A stretch of DNA of 64,000 nt from Mycobacterium sp. 852002-51163_SCH5372311 (lineage in GTDB: Bacteria > Actinomycetota > Actinomycetes > Mycobacteriales > Mycobacteriaceae), in the NCBI RefSeq assembly GCF_001667115.1, contig NZ_LZIJ01000034.1, positions 1 to 64,000 of the forward strand, in the 5' to 3' direction. Of the stretch, positions 17,167 to 27,719 are shown piece by piece. A program made the translations under genes and the position numbers. Each line of letters begins with the position of its first letter. Position 1 is the stretch's first letter. Under the pieces are notes generated by a model. That model did no database searches and was not told the DNA's origin. It worked only from the letters and a program-made list of their open reading frames with translations.

Positions 17167-17257
17167 GCCGCCATGGTAGCCGCTGAGTCAACGGCCGAGC
17201 GTCCCGCGGCCTGTTACGACCGCAGCCGAGTGTTCCACGCCCAGGTATTACACTCGC

Positions 17258-17352
17258 CGATGGACCCCGCGCGGCGTTTATCCTGTGAACTCCCCCAGGG
17301 CCGGAAGGCAGCAAGGGTCAATGGGCTCTGTCGGGTGCGCGGGGTCCCCTCA
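17258..17352 (+). ncRNA. ffs: Signal recognition particle RNA (4.5S, small bacterial type)
   Basis: GGACCCCGCGC (17262-17272) pairs exactly with GCGCGGGGTCC (17337-17347), closing a long hairpin. The apical part GCCGGAAGGC with AGCAAGGG is the conserved Ffh-binding domain IV with a GGAA tetraloop. Length about 90 nt fits the small SRP RNA. The position between tRNA-Ser and the aminotransferase agrees with mycobacteria. End points are approximate. Confidence 0.9.
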
Positions 17353-17398
17353 GTCGGGGGCCGCAGAGTCCAATACCGGCCAAACTTTTGCTGCCTAG

Positions 17399-18710
<1,312 letters not shown>

Positions 18711-18712
<2 letters not shown>

Positions 18713-18825
18713 GTGTGAAGCGACGGCTTTGGGTGTGAGTTGACGGCGTAAACGCCGGCCGATCGCCCGCCCTGGGTGCACTCGCAAAGCCGTAGGTACA
18801 CACGCAAAGCCGTGGCTTCACACTC
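18711..18825. repeat. Dispersed intergenic inverted-repeat element, copy 1
   Basis: The outer arms GAGTGTGAAGCGACGGCTTTG (18711-18731 start region) and its near reverse complement ending at 18825 match at all but one position. Inner units GTGTGAGTTGACGGC and ACACGCAAAGCC repeat the same theme. It begins within the aminotransferase stop codon and lies between it and dnaX. Two related copies occur at 35250-35342 and 58738-58873. Confidence 0.8.
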
Positions 18826-18872
18826 GTCGCCCAGCCGTCCGCATCGTCACCCCGCGCCGGTAGCCTGCTGAC

Positions 18873-20666
18873 GTGGCCCTGTACCGCAAATATCGACCGG
18901 CATCGTTCGCCGAGGTGGTGGGGCAGGAGCACGTCACCGAGCCGCTGTCCATCGCCCTGGACGCCGGCCGCATCAACCACGCATACCTTTTCTCCGGGCC
19001 GCGGGGGTGCGGAAAGACCTCATCGGCGCGCATCCTGGCCCGGTCGCTGAACTGCGCGCAGGGGCCGACCGCCCACCCGTGCGGGGTGTGCGAATCCTGC
19101 GTGGCGCTGGCGCCGAACGCGCCCGGGAGCATCGACGTCGTCGAACTCGACGCTGCCAGCCACGGCGGCGTCGACGACACCCGCGAACTGCGCGACCGCG
19201 CCTTCTATGCACCCGCACAGTCGCGCTACCGGGTGTTCATCGTCGACGAGGCGCACATGGTGACCACCGCCGGGTTCAATGCGCTGCTCAAGATCGTGGA
19301 GGAACCGCCCGAGCACCTGATCTTCATCTTCGCCACCACCGAGCCCGACAAGGTGTTGCCGACGATTCGATCGCGCACCCATCACTACCCGTTCCGCCTG
19401 CTGCCGCCGCGCACCATGCGGTCGTTGATCGGGCGGATCTGTGAACAAGAAGACGTCCTCGTCGACGACGCGGTGTATCCGCTGGTGATCCGCGCCGGCG
19501 GCGGTTCCCCGCGCGACACGCTGTCGGTGCTCGACCAGCTGGTGGCCGGAGCCGAGAGCAACCACCTGACATACCAGCGGGCGCTCGGGTTGCTGGGTGC
19601 CACCGACGTCGCACTGATCGACGATGCCGTCGACGCGCTGGCCGCTGGGGACGCCGCGGCGCTGTTCGGTGCGGTCGAATCGGTGATCGACGCCGGCCAC
19701 GACCCGCGGCGCTTCGCCACCGACCTGCTGGAGCGATTCCGCGACCTCATCGTGTTGCAGGCGGTGCCGGATGCGGCGAGCCGCGGCGTGGTGGATGCGC
19801 CCGAGGACGTGCTGGACCGGATGCGAGAGCAGGCGGCCCGAATCGGGCCGGCGACGTTGACCCGCTACGCCGAGGTGGTGCAAGCCGGGCTGGGTGAGAT
19901 GCGCGGTGCGACGGCGCCACGCCTGCTGCTCGAAGTCGTCTGCGCGCGATTGTTGCTGCCCTCGGCCAGTGAGGCCGAGTCGGCGCTGTTGCAACGTGTC
20001 GAGCGGATCGAGACCCGGCTGGACATGTCGATCCCCGAGTCCGCGCCGGCAACCGCACCCGCGCCGGCCAAGCCGGCACCGCAGCCGCGGCGGTCGGCGG
20101 CACCGGCGCCCAAGCACACCGCGGCCCCTGAACCGGCTGCGCCGACCGCTTCGCCGCCGGCTGAGGCTCCGTCCGGGGAATCAGCTCCGGTGCCAGGCGA
20201 ACCCAGCGCGGCCGCGGTGCGAACCATGTGGCAGACCGTTCGCGACAAGGTGCGCCAGCGCAGCCGCACCACCGAAGTGATGCTGGCGGGCGCCACTGTG
20301 CGTGCCGTGGAGGACAACACCCTGGTGCTGACCCATACCTCGGCGCCGCTGGCCAAACGATTGTCCGAGCAACGCAACGCCGACGTGATCGCTGAGGCGC
20401 TCAAAGATGCGCTGGGCGTGAACTGGCGGGTGCGCTGCGAGGCGGGCGCACCTGAGCCGGCGCAGCCGACCGCCCTCGCGAAGGTCGAAGAGCCTGCCCC
20501 CGAAGTGGATTCCGCGCAGCGCTTCGCACGCGAGGAGCGTGAGGAAGAGGAAAGCATGCTGGCCGAAGCCGGTCGCAGCGATTCTTCACAGCCGCGCCGG
20601 GATCCCGAGGAAGTCGCGCTGGAACTCCTACAGAACGAACTGGGCGCCCGTCGTATCGAAGGCTGA
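18873..20666 (+). CDS. dnaX: DNA polymerase III subunits gamma/tau
   Basis: A 597-aa clamp-loader ATPase. Walker A is SGPRGCGKTS (41-50), zinc Cys at 61, 70, 73 and 76, Walker B VDEAHM, and sensor ATTEPDK follows. Residues 1-370 are the AAA+ and collar region. A Pro/Ala-rich linker (about 390-450) precedes the tau C-terminal domain binding the polymerase. No slippery A6-type frameshift site was noticed, so a short gamma form is not predicted here. GTG start at 18873. It follows repeat copy 1 and converges with the cyclopropane synthase gene. Confidence 0.95.
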   Translation: MALYRKYRPASFAEVVGQEHVTEPLSIALDAGRINHAYLFSGPRGCGKTSSARILARSLNCAQGPTAHPCGVCESCVALAPNAPGSIDVVELDAASHGGVDDTRELRDRAFYAPAQSRYRVFIVDEAHMVTTAGFNALLKIVEEPPEHLIFIFATTEPDKVLPTIRSRTHHYPFRLLPPRTMRSLIGRICEQEDVLVDDAVYPLVIRAGGGSPRDTLSVLDQLVAGAESNHLTYQRALGLLGATDVALIDDAVDALAAGDAAALFGAVESVIDAGHDPRRFATDLLERFRDLIVLQAVPDAASRGVVDAPEDVLDRMREQAARIGPATLTRYAEVVQAGLGEMRGATAPRLLLEVVCARLLLPSASEAESALLQRVERIETRLDMSIPESAPATAPAPAKPAPQPRRSAAPAPKHTAAPEPAAPTASPPAEAPSGESAPVPGEPSAAAVRTMWQTVRDKVRQRSRTTEVMLAGATVRAVEDNTLVLTHTSAPLAKRLSEQRNADVIAEALKDALGVNWRVRCEAGAPEPAQPTALAKVEEPAPEVDSAQRFAREEREEEESMLAEAGRSDSSQPRRDPEEVALELLQNELGARRIEG

Positions 20667-20696
20667 CTGTGGCGACCCGCCACGAGGTTAGGCCGG

Positions 20697-22016
20697 CTAA
20701 GGCGTCCACCAAGGTCGCAGCGGCAGGTTGTCATTGCCCCAAGTGTCGACGTTGGCGGCCAGCACGTGATGCAGCTGAAGGTTGTTCTGCTCGAAGGCCA
20801 CTCGGGAAGCGGCCATGTACAAACCCCACACTTTGGCGATGGGCAGACCAACCTCCACGACCGCCTCTTCCCAGTGCTCGACGAGATTGCGGCACCAGTC
20901 GCGCAGCGTCATCGCGTAGTGGTGGCGGAAGTTCTCCTCGTGCAGTACTTCCAGACCGACGTCCTGCACTTCGGTGATGATGCGGCCCGAACCCGTCAGC
21001 TCCCCGTCGGGGAAGACGTAGCGGTCGGTGAATCCGCCCGCGAAGGAGGTCTGCTTGTTGTCCTGGCGGGTGATGCAGTGGTTGAGCAGCAGCCCGCCGG
21101 TGCGCAACTTCGACTTGAGGAAACCGAAGTATGCCGGGTAATTCTTCACGCCGATGTGCTCGGTCAGTCCGATCGACGAAACGGCGTCGAACCCCGTCTC
21201 GCGCACGTCGCGGTAGTCGGAGTGACGCACCTCGGCCAGGTCCTGCAGACCTTCGTTCTCGATCGCTTTCTGCGCCCACTTGGCCTGCTCGGCCGACAGT
21301 GTCGCGCCGATGGCGCGAACGCCGCGTCGCGCCGCGTAGCGAAGCATGCCGCCCCAGCCGCAGCCGACGTCGAGCAGCCGGTCGCCGGGCTTCAGCCCCA
21401 GCTTTTCGAAAATCAGCCGGTACTTGTTCTCCTGGGCCTCTTCCAGCGTCGCGTCGGCGGTCGGATAGACCGCGCACGTGTAGGTCATCGACGGCCCGAG
21501 CACCCATTCGTAGAACGTGTTCGAGACGTCGTAGTGGTGGTGGATCGCCTCGGCGTCGCGGGTCTTGCTGTGCATGAAGCCGTCCGCGACCCGACGCCAG
21601 CGTGGCGGATTCTCCTGCGGCGGCGGTGCGACCGGCAACAGGTGCTCGACGCCGATCGAGCGCACGACGTTGGCCAGCGTCCGCAACGACGGCCGCTTGA
21701 ACTCGACCTTGTCGGTCAGCATCTTCAGCAGCTCGTACGGGTCGCCCGGGTGCACACCACGGGCCTGCAGGTCACCCGATATGTAGGCGCGGGCGATGCC
21801 GAGCTCGCCGGGCGCCGTGGCGAGGTAGGTGGCACCGCGGGGAGTGCAAAGATCCAGGCCCATTTCGGCGTCGTTGCGCCCCGCCGTGCTGCCGTCGTAG
21901 GCGGTGAACTTCAGCGGATGCTGTCCGCCCGCCGTCAGGATCTCCAGCACCTCGGCCATGCTGAGCTTGCCGGTGGTGGCGCGCTCCGGGTGCTTTGTCT
22001 GATTGATCGCTGTCAT
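20697..22016 (-). CDS. Cyclopropane-fatty-acyl-phospholipid synthase family methyltransferase (Rv3720)
   Basis: A 439-aa SAM-dependent C1 transferase. SAM motif I is LLDVGCGWGGML, with downstream YFGFLKSKLRTGGLLLNHCITR and FPDGELTGS typical of CFA/mycolic cyclopropane synthases. The N-terminal 130 residues form the lipid-associated domain of the large CFA synthase type (like Rv3720), longer than the about 290-aa mycolate enzymes. ATG 22016 overlaps the stop of the FAD oxidase (ATGA). The oxidase-methyltransferase pair is linked in actinobacteria to tuberculostearic acid synthesis (Bfa-like pairs); this assignment here is inference. Confidence 0.85.
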   Translation of the reverse strand: MTAINQTKHPERATTGKLSMAEVLEILTAGGQHPLKFTAYDGSTAGRNDAEMGLDLCTPRGATYLATAPGELGIARAYISGDLQARGVHPGDPYELLKMLTDKVEFKRPSLRTLANVVRSIGVEHLLPVAPPPQENPPRWRRVADGFMHSKTRDAEAIHHHYDVSNTFYEWVLGPSMTYTCAVYPTADATLEEAQENKYRLIFEKLGLKPGDRLLDVGCGWGGMLRYAARRGVRAIGATLSAEQAKWAQKAIENEGLQDLAEVRHSDYRDVRETGFDAVSSIGLTEHIGVKNYPAYFGFLKSKLRTGGLLLNHCITRQDNKQTSFAGGFTDRYVFPDGELTGSGRIITEVQDVGLEVLHEENFRHHYAMTLRDWCRNLVEHWEEAVVEVGLPIAKVWGLYMAASRVAFEQNNLQLHHVLAANVDTWGNDNLPLRPWWTP

Positions 22017-23425
22017 TGTCGTTGCACCGCCTTTGCGTAGAGATCGAGCAGACGCGAGTCGGGGTCGTACGTCTTCTTCACGGTGTTGTAGCACTCCCCG
22101 CCATAGAGCTGATCAAACTCGTCGCGGGTGTAAAAGGAATCCGAGTACAGCGATTTGTGGCCGTCGAGCTCGCTGACCTTGGCCTCGATCCTGCGGTTGG
22201 TCGCGCCCTGGTCGGCGCCGGCCGGCACCGAAGACCAGAACCCGACGTTGACGAAGGTGTGGTCCGGCCGGATCGGATACAGCGGCCAGCCGGCGTGATC
22301 CCGCAGCCGCAGCGGACACAACCAGAGGGGTGCGATCGGCACGTTGTCCAGGAACCACCCCAGGAACTCGGTGGTGTTTTCGATCGGCACCTCGACGTCC
22401 TGCACGACTCGCTCCCGCGGCGGGCGCCCGTTCCGCGCCTCGATCCGGTCTGCGATGCCGAAGCGCTGATCCAGGGCCACCAGCCGCCAGTAGACGCTGC
22501 TGCGACGGTACCGGCGCGGCCACCACCGTCGCAGCCGCGGGTTCTGCGCCCCGAACGCACGCGAGCACCAAAACCAATCGGTGTCCCAACGCCAGAAGTA
22601 GTCGTGGATGGTCAACCGGTCTTCTTTGACGCCGGCGTCGTGCTGAATGGACCGGTAGTAGATGTCTTTGCCGGTGTAGTCGCTGACGGGTCCAGGAGTG
22701 GTGGTCCGGCTGCCAACGCAGAGGTAGCTTTCGTCGGCGCTGAACACCACCCCGTCGAGGTAGTCCACTGGGACGCCGTCCAGGCCGCCGGTGTCGACGA
22801 TGCGTTCCATCGTCTCCAGCAGTTCGCTCAACGAGTGGAATCGTATGTGCCGCAGTGTCACAAACGGCGCGACGGGCTCCAGCTCTATCCGCAATCTGGT
22901 CGAATACCCCAGTGTCCCATAGGAATTCGGAAAAGCACGATACAGGTCGGTGTACTTTTCCGGAGACACGGTGAGCAATTCGCCTGCGCCGGTGAGGATG
23001 TCCATCTCCAGCACCGATTCGTGCGGCAGACCGTTGCGGAACGATGCCGATTCGATGCCCAATCCGGTTACCGCACCGCCCAGGGTGATGGTCTTCAGCT
23101 GCGGGACGACAAGTGGCGAAAGTCCGTACGGCAGTGTCTCGCTCACCAGATCTTCGTAGGTGCACATGCCGGCCACGTCGGCGGTGCGGGCTTCTTGGTC
23201 AATGCTGATGACTCCGGTCAGCCCCGAGACGTCCAATCCGGGCGCATCCTGTTTGGTGCGGGCGCGGAACAGGTTTGACGTCGGCTTCGCGAGTCGAACC
23301 GTGGCTGTTGCGGGGATAGATCGATAGCTCGCCAGCAGCCGCTCTACGCCCGACGCGTGAGCCGACAGGGCGGATATCGGAACAGGCACCAGATATACCC
23401 TAGTCTCCGATGACACAGCGTGCAC
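22013..23425 (-). CDS. FAD-binding oxidoreductase (Rv3719, DHCR24-like)
   Basis: A 470-aa FAD_binding_4 protein. The PP-loop-like stretch LDVSGLTGVISIDQEARTA, then LVVPQLKTITLGGAVTGLGIE and SFRNGLPHESVLEMDIL, are the FAD-binding core of delta-24-sterol-reductase-like enzymes. GTG 23425 (VHAVSSETRVYL) gives 470 aa, the length recalled for Rv3719; the frame is open further up to 23497. The 3' end overlaps the methyltransferase gene by 4 nt. In other mycobacteria such a partner reduces the methylene intermediate made by the CFA-like enzyme. Confidence 0.82.
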   Translation of the reverse strand: MHAVSSETRVYLVPVPISALSAHASGVERLLASYRSIPATATVRLAKPTSNLFRARTKQDAPGLDVSGLTGVISIDQEARTADVAGMCTYEDLVSETLPYGLSPLVVPQLKTITLGGAVTGLGIESASFRNGLPHESVLEMDILTGAGELLTVSPEKYTDLYRAFPNSYGTLGYSTRLRIELEPVAPFVTLRHIRFHSLSELLETMERIVDTGGLDGVPVDYLDGVVFSADESYLCVGSRTTTPGPVSDYTGKDIYYRSIQHDAGVKEDRLTIHDYFWRWDTDWFWCSRAFGAQNPRLRRWWPRRYRRSSVYWRLVALDQRFGIADRIEARNGRPPRERVVQDVEVPIENTTEFLGWFLDNVPIAPLWLCPLRLRDHAGWPLYPIRPDHTFVNVGFWSSVPAGADQGATNRRIEAKVSELDGHKSLYSDSFYTRDEFDQLYGGECYNTVKKTYDPDSRLLDLYAKAVQRQ

Positions 23426-23471
23426 CCGCACGCGAGCGGCACCGCAATCACGACACGAGGAGTTGCGCCTG

Positions 23472-23909
23472 ATGGGACAGGTGAGCGCAGCCAGCACGAT
23501 CTTGGTCAGTGCTGAGCCCGCAGCGACACTGGCTGCAGTCGCGGATTACCAGAACGTTCGCCCGAAAATCCTTTCCCCGCACTACAGCGAGTACGAGGTG
23601 CTCGAGGGTGGCCAGGGGCAGGGCACTGTCGCCAAGTGGCGGCTGCAGGCCACCGAATCACGCGTTCGCGACGTGCAGGTCAACGTCGACGTGGCGGGCC
23701 ACACCGTCATCGAAAAGGACGCGAACTCGTCGATGGTCACTAACTGGACCGTGGCGCCCGCCGGGCCCGGATCCAGCGTCACCGTCAAGACCACCTGGAA
23801 TGGCGCGGGCGGTGTCAAGGGCTTCTTCGAGAAGACGTTTGCGCCGCTGGGGCTGAAGAAGATTCAGGCCGAGGTGCTGGCCAACCTGAAGAAGGAACTG
23901 GAAAGCTAG
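23472..23909 (+). CDS. SRPBCC/START-fold family protein (Rv3718c)
   Basis: A 145-aa protein of the polyketide-cyclase/SRPBCC hydrophobic-cavity fold. An N-terminal strand (STILVSAEPAATLAAVADY), a DVQVNVDV/SSMVTNWTV/SSVTVKTTWNG beta-sheet and a long C-terminal helix ([20 protein letters not shown]) support it. GAGGAG lies 9 nt before ATG 23472. The stop shares the tetranucleotide CTAG with the stop of the convergent amidase gene (23906-23909). Ligand unknown. Confidence 0.82.
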   Translation: MGQVSAASTILVSAEPAATLAAVADYQNVRPKILSPHYSEYEVLEGGQGQGTVAKWRLQATESRVRDVQVNVDVAGHTVIEKDANSSMVTNWTVAPAGPGSSVTVKTTWNGAGGVKGFFEKTFAPLGLKKIQAEVLANLKKELES

Positions 23910-24688
23910 CGCACCTGTCCCTGGGTAGCCAGGAAGCCGGCGATGCCGCGGACCACCGCGTCGGCGTATTTCTGCCGTCCGTCGGGGGACTCCATCAACG
24001 CCGAATCGGCAGGGTTCTTCATGTTGCCCAGCTCGACCAGAACCGACGGATACTGCGCCAGGTTCAACCCGGCCAGATCCGAACGGCCGTAGAGGCCGCC
24101 TTGGCCGATGTAATTGGCGGGCGGGATGCCCGACGCCTGCAGCTGGTCACGCATGATTCGCGCGTATTGCACCGACGGTCCCGCCTGGGCCGCGTTGAGC
24201 GGCGGGGCCGAGTAGTTGACGTGGAACCCGCGGCCGGACGGCGGGCCGCCATCGCCGTGCAAGCTGACGATGGCGTTGGGATGCAGCGCGTTGGCCATTT
24301 CGGCGCGTTGGTCGACGCACGGGCCCAGCGCATTGTCGTTGGCGCGCGACATCGCGGTCCGGACACCCAGCGCGTTCAGCGCGGCCCGGACTCGCAGGGC
24401 GGTGTCCCAAGTGAAGGTGTGTTCCTGATAGCCGGTGTTCGTTGACGTTCCGCTGGCCTGGCAGTCCTTGGTGCCGCCGCGGCCGGTAGGCACCTGGCGG
24501 GTGATCGACGCGTCGTTGGCGCCGTTGTGGCCGGGGTCGATGAACACAACCATGCCGTTGATGTTGGACGGGGCCGCGGAGGCCGCGGGCATGATCGCCG
24601 TCGCCGCGGCTACAACTACACCGACTAAACCGAGGATCGTTCTGATGCCGGCACTTGCCCCGACACGGGAGCCGTCTGGTACGTCCAC
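23906..24688 (-). CDS. ami1: N-acetylmuramoyl-L-alanine amidase (Rv3717/Ami1)
   Basis: A 260-aa exported Amidase_3 zinc enzyme that cuts the muramic acid-L-alanine bond of peptidoglycan. The zinc ligands are visible: His in IDPGHNG, Glu in YQEHTF, His in SLHGDGG; the catalytic Glu is in [11 protein letters not shown] signal/anchor segment [22 protein letters not shown] leads. It is a catalytic domain only, without SH3 or PG-binding modules. The GTG at 24688 gives about 20 residues more than the H37Rv protein, so a downstream start is possible. Two Cys (QASG region and GPCVDQ) may form the disulfide known in this group. Confidence 0.88.
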   Translation of the reverse strand: MDVPDGSRVGASAGIRTILGLVGVVVAAATAIMPAASAAPSNINGMVVFIDPGHNGANDASITRQVPTGRGGTKDCQASGTSTNTGYQEHTFTWDTALRVRAALNALGVRTAMSRANDNALGPCVDQRAEMANALHPNAIVSLHGDGGPPSGRGFHVNYSAPPLNAAQAGPSVQYARIMRDQLQASGIPPANYIGQGGLYGRSDLAGLNLAQYPSVLVELGNMKNPADSALMESPDGRQKYADAVVRGIAGFLATQGQVR

Positions 24689-24786
24689 GGCGCAAAGGTA
24701 GCGGCGCTCGGTCTACGCTGGGTGTTTCGAATCGCCCGACAACCGCAGGCGAAACCAACTCGAGACCAAGATGCGAGAGGACTGTC

Positions 24787-25140
24787 ATGCAACCCGGAGG
24801 CGATATGTCGGCACTGCTCGCTCAGGCGCAGCAGATGCAGCAAAAGCTGATGGAAGCTCAGCAGCAGTTGGCGAACGCAGAGTTGCTCGGTCAGGCCGGC
24901 GGCGGCTTGGTCAAGGTCCTCGTGAAAGGCAGCGGCGAGGTGGTTTCTGTGACCATCGATCCCAAGGTCGTCGACCCGTCGGACATCGAGACCTTGCAGG
25001 ACTTGATTGTCGGCGCCATGGCCGACGCGTCTAAGCAGGTCACAAAAATGGCGCAGGAGCGGTTGGGAGCACTGGCCGGCGCCATGGCGCCGCCGACGCC
25101 GCCGACCCCGCCGGGTGTGCCCGGCGTCGGTGGGCCCTGA
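24787..25140 (+). CDS. YbaB/EbfC family nucleoid-associated protein
   Basis: A 117-aa protein. Long N-terminal helix [21 protein letters not shown], then [19 protein letters not shown] and [14 protein letters not shown] form the YbaB fold, which binds DNA as a dimer. A Pro-rich tail ([12 protein letters not shown]) ends it. GAGAGGA lies 6 nt before the ATG. It is 11 nt upstream of recR, the usual bacterial pairing, implying a role in DNA repair or nucleoid organisation (Rv3716c). Confidence 0.9.
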   Translation: MQPGGDMSALLAQAQQMQQKLMEAQQQLANAELLGQAGGGLVKVLVKGSGEVVSVTIDPKVVDPSDIETLQDLIVGAMADASKQVTKMAQERLGALAGAMAPPTPPTPPGVPGVGGP

Positions 25141-25151
25141 CTTGGACTGAC

Positions 25152-25763
25152 ATGTTCGAAGGACCCGTCCAGGATCTGATCGACGAGCTCGGCAAGCTGC
25201 CGGGCATCGGCCCCAAGAGCGCCCAGCGCATCGCCTTCCATCTGCTGTCGGTCGAACCGCCGGAGATCGACCGGCTGACCGCCGTGCTGGCCAAAGTCCG
25301 TGACGGCGTGCAGTTCTGCGCGGTGTGCGGCAACGTTTCCGACAACGAGCGGTGCCGGATCTGCGCCGATCCGCGCCGGGACGGCTCGCTGGTGTGCGTG
25401 GTCGAGGAGCCGAAGGACATCCAGGCCGTCGAGCGCACTCGCGAGTTTCGGGGCCGCTACCACGTGCTGGGCGGCGCGCTGGATCCGCTGTCCGGGATCG
25501 GCCCCGAACAGCTGCGCATCCGTGAGCTGTTGAGCCGCATCGGTGAGCGGGTCGACGGAGTGGACATCACAGAGGTGATCATCGCGACCGACCCGAACAC
25601 CGAGGGCGAGGCGACAGCCACCTACCTGGTTCGCATGCTGCGCGACATTCCGGGCCTGACCGTGACGCGGATTGCGTCCGGACTGCCGATGGGCGGCGAC
25701 TTGGAGTTCGCCGACGAGCTGACGCTCGGCCGCGCGTTGACCGGCCGCCGCGCCATGGTTTAG
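25152..25763 (+). CDS. recR: Recombination protein RecR
   Basis: A 203-aa RecR. It has a helix-hairpin-helix ([18 protein letters not shown], split at 16-33), a C4 zinc finger (Cys56, Cys59, Cys68, Cys71), a Toprim domain ([15 protein letters not shown]) and the C-terminal [15 protein letters not shown] signature. It works with RecF/RecO in gap repair. It follows ybaB in one operon. Full family length. Confidence 0.96.
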   Translation: MFEGPVQDLIDELGKLPGIGPKSAQRIAFHLLSVEPPEIDRLTAVLAKVRDGVQFCAVCGNVSDNERCRICADPRRDGSLVCVVEEPKDIQAVERTREFRGRYHVLGGALDPLSGIGPEQLRIRELLSRIGERVDGVDITEVIIATDPNTEGEATATYLVRMLRDIPGLTVTRIASGLPMGGDLEFADELTLGRALTGRRAMV

Positions 25764-25926
25764 CACGTCAACTGCCAGGCAGCGCATGGTGATCCCAGGG
25801 CTGTCGGTGTTCGGCACAAACGCTGGCGGCTCATTTGTGTGACGGCACGCGACTAGCCGACTAAGCTTCGGCTCGAGGGATCCGGTTGAACCGTTCGACC
25901 GAGGTCCTCGTCACGGGGTGGGACCA

Positions 25927-26988
25927 ATGAGCGTAATTGCAGGCGTCTTTGGCGCGTTGCCGCCATATCGCTATTCCCAGGAAGAGCTCACGGATCTGTT
26001 TTCCAGCATCCCGGAGTTCAAGGGTTACGAGGACATCATCCGACAGGTGCACGCCAGCGCGAAAGTCAACGGTCGCCACCTCGTCATGCCGAAGGAAAGG
26101 TATCGGGCACTGTCCGACTTCGGCGAGGCAAATCGGATCTTCATCGAAAACGCCGTGGACCTCGGGTGTGAGGCGCTGGTGGGAGCGCTGGATGAGGCGG
26201 GCCTACAACCGCAAGACCTCGACATGCTCATCACGACGACGGTCACCGGGCTCGCGGCGCCGTCGTTGGATGCCCGGATCGCCGGGCGGCTGGGTCTGCG
26301 CGATGACGTGCGGCGGGTACCGCTGTTCGGCTTGGGCTGTGTGGCCGGAGCGGCAGGGGTAGGGCGGCTGCATGACTTCGTGCGCGGTATGCCGGACGGC
26401 GTCGCGGCACTGGTCTCGGTCGAGCTGTGCTCACTTACCTACCCGGGGTACAAGCCGACGCTGGCCGGTTCGGTGGGCAGTGCTCTATTTGCTGACGGAG
26501 CCGCGGCGGTGGTTGCCGTCGGCGAGCGTCGCGCCGAATGCGTCGGCGCCACCGGCCCGGATATCGTCGACTCGCGTAGTTGTCTCTACCCCGGGTCGCT
26601 GGACGCCATGGGCTACGACGTGGGCACCGGAGGGTTTGAACTCGTGTTGTCCAAGGAAGTCGCGAATGCGCTACAGGAAAACATCGGCGAGGATGTCACC
26701 ACGTTTCTGGCCGCGCACGACCTGACCACCACTGACGTCGGCGCATGGGTTGTCCATCCCGGCGGTCCGAAGATCATCGACGCGATCACAACGGCCCTCG
26801 ACCTGTCACCCGAGGCACTGGAACTGACTTGGCGTTCGCTCGGCGAGGTAGGCAACTTGTCGTCGGCGTCGGTGCTGCACGTGCTGCGCGACACCCTCGC
26901 CAAACCGCCGCCCAGCGGAAGCCCGGGCCTGATGATCGGCATGGGCCCTGGCTTGAGTTCCGAACTCGTATTGATGCGCTGGCACTGA
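25927..26988 (+). CDS. Type III polyketide synthase (chalcone/stilbene synthase family)
   Basis: A 353-aa ketosynthase homodimer type. The catalytic triad is intact: Cys138 in [11 protein letters not shown], His277 in WVVHPGGPK, Asn310 in [11 protein letters not shown]-terminal [15 protein letters not shown] matches the family GPG loop. It resembles mycobacterial Pks10/Pks11/Pks18, which make alkyl-pyrones from long acyl-CoA. GGTGGGA precedes ATG 25927. It stands alone between recR and gatD, a place where H37Rv has Rv3714c, and has no adjacent methyltransferase or hydroxylase. Product unknown. Confidence 0.88.
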   Translation: MSVIAGVFGALPPYRYSQEELTDLFSSIPEFKGYEDIIRQVHASAKVNGRHLVMPKERYRALSDFGEANRIFIENAVDLGCEALVGALDEAGLQPQDLDMLITTTVTGLAAPSLDARIAGRLGLRDDVRRVPLFGLGCVAGAAGVGRLHDFVRGMPDGVAALVSVELCSLTYPGYKPTLAGSVGSALFADGAAAVVAVGERRAECVGATGPDIVDSRSCLYPGSLDAMGYDVGTGGFELVLSKEVANALQENIGEDVTTFLAAHDLTTTDVGAWVVHPGGPKIIDAITTALDLSPEALELTWRSLGEVGNLSSASVLHVLRDTLAKPPPSGSPGLMIGMGPGLSSELVLMRWH

Positions 26989-27011
26989 TTCGCGCGCCGC
27001 GGCTCTGGACT

Positions 27012-27719
27012 TTAACGTGCCGAGAGTCGCTCGCGGCGCAGCAGCTCCACCTCGGGCAGCTCCAGCGGCGGCAACTCACCCACCACCTGGGAAAGCAGCA
27101 GGTCGGCGAGTTCCGGGTTGCGCGCCAGGCAGGGCCCGTGCATATAGGTCGCGACGACGCTGCCTTGAACTGCGCCGTCGACGCCGTCTCCGGCCCGGTT
27201 TCCGGCGCCCTTGACGACCTCGCCCAGCGGGGACGCCGCGGCACCCAGAACGGTGCCGCCGCGATGGTTCTCGAACCCGGTGAGGTGCTGGGTCAGGCCG
27301 TCGCGCAGCGGCTTGCTCACCAGTTCCCCGATGGTGCGCGAGTTCTGCGGCGAAGTGGTCAGATCAAGCAGCCCTACACCCTCGACCCGCTCCCCGGCAG
27401 ACGTCTCATACCAGTGCCCGAGCACCTGGATCGCGGCACAAATGGCCAGTACGGGGGCACCGCGGCCGGCCGCGCGCTGCAGACCGGGGTAGCGCATCAG
27501 GTGCCGAGTGGCCAGCCGCTGTGCGTAGTCCTCGGCGCCTCCCAGCGTGTACAGGTCCAGCGAGTCCGGTACCGCGTCGGCCAGCGTGATCTCGACGACC
27601 TCGGCCGCGATGCCGCGTAGGAGCAGCCGTTGGCGCAGCACCACCGCGTTACCGCCGTCGCCATAGGTGCCCATGACGTCGGGCAGTACCAGTCCGATGC
27701 GCACAGTCGAGTCAGCCAC
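27012..27719 (-). CDS. gatD: Lipid II isoglutaminyl synthase, glutamine amidotransferase subunit GatD
   Basis: A 235-aa class I glutaminase related to CobB/CobQ. Nucleophile Cys94 sits in LAICAAIQVLG and His194 in TYMHGPCL. It passes ammonia to MurT, which amidates the D-iGlu alpha-carboxyl of lipid II. GTG 27719 overlaps the end of murT by 8 bp, so the two are co-translated. Corresponds to Rv3713 (formerly annotated cobQ2). It converges on the polyketide synthase gene. Confidence 0.93.
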   Translation of the reverse strand: MADSTVRIGLVLPDVMGTYGDGGNAVVLRQRLLLRGIAAEVVEITLADAVPDSLDLYTLGGAEDYAQRLATRHLMRYPGLQRAAGRGAPVLAICAAIQVLGHWYETSAGERVEGVGLLDLTTSPQNSRTIGELVSKPLRDGLTQHLTGFENHRGGTVLGAAASPLGEVVKGAGNRAGDGVDGAVQGSVVATYMHGPCLARNPELADLLLSQVVGELPPLELPEVELLRRERLSAR

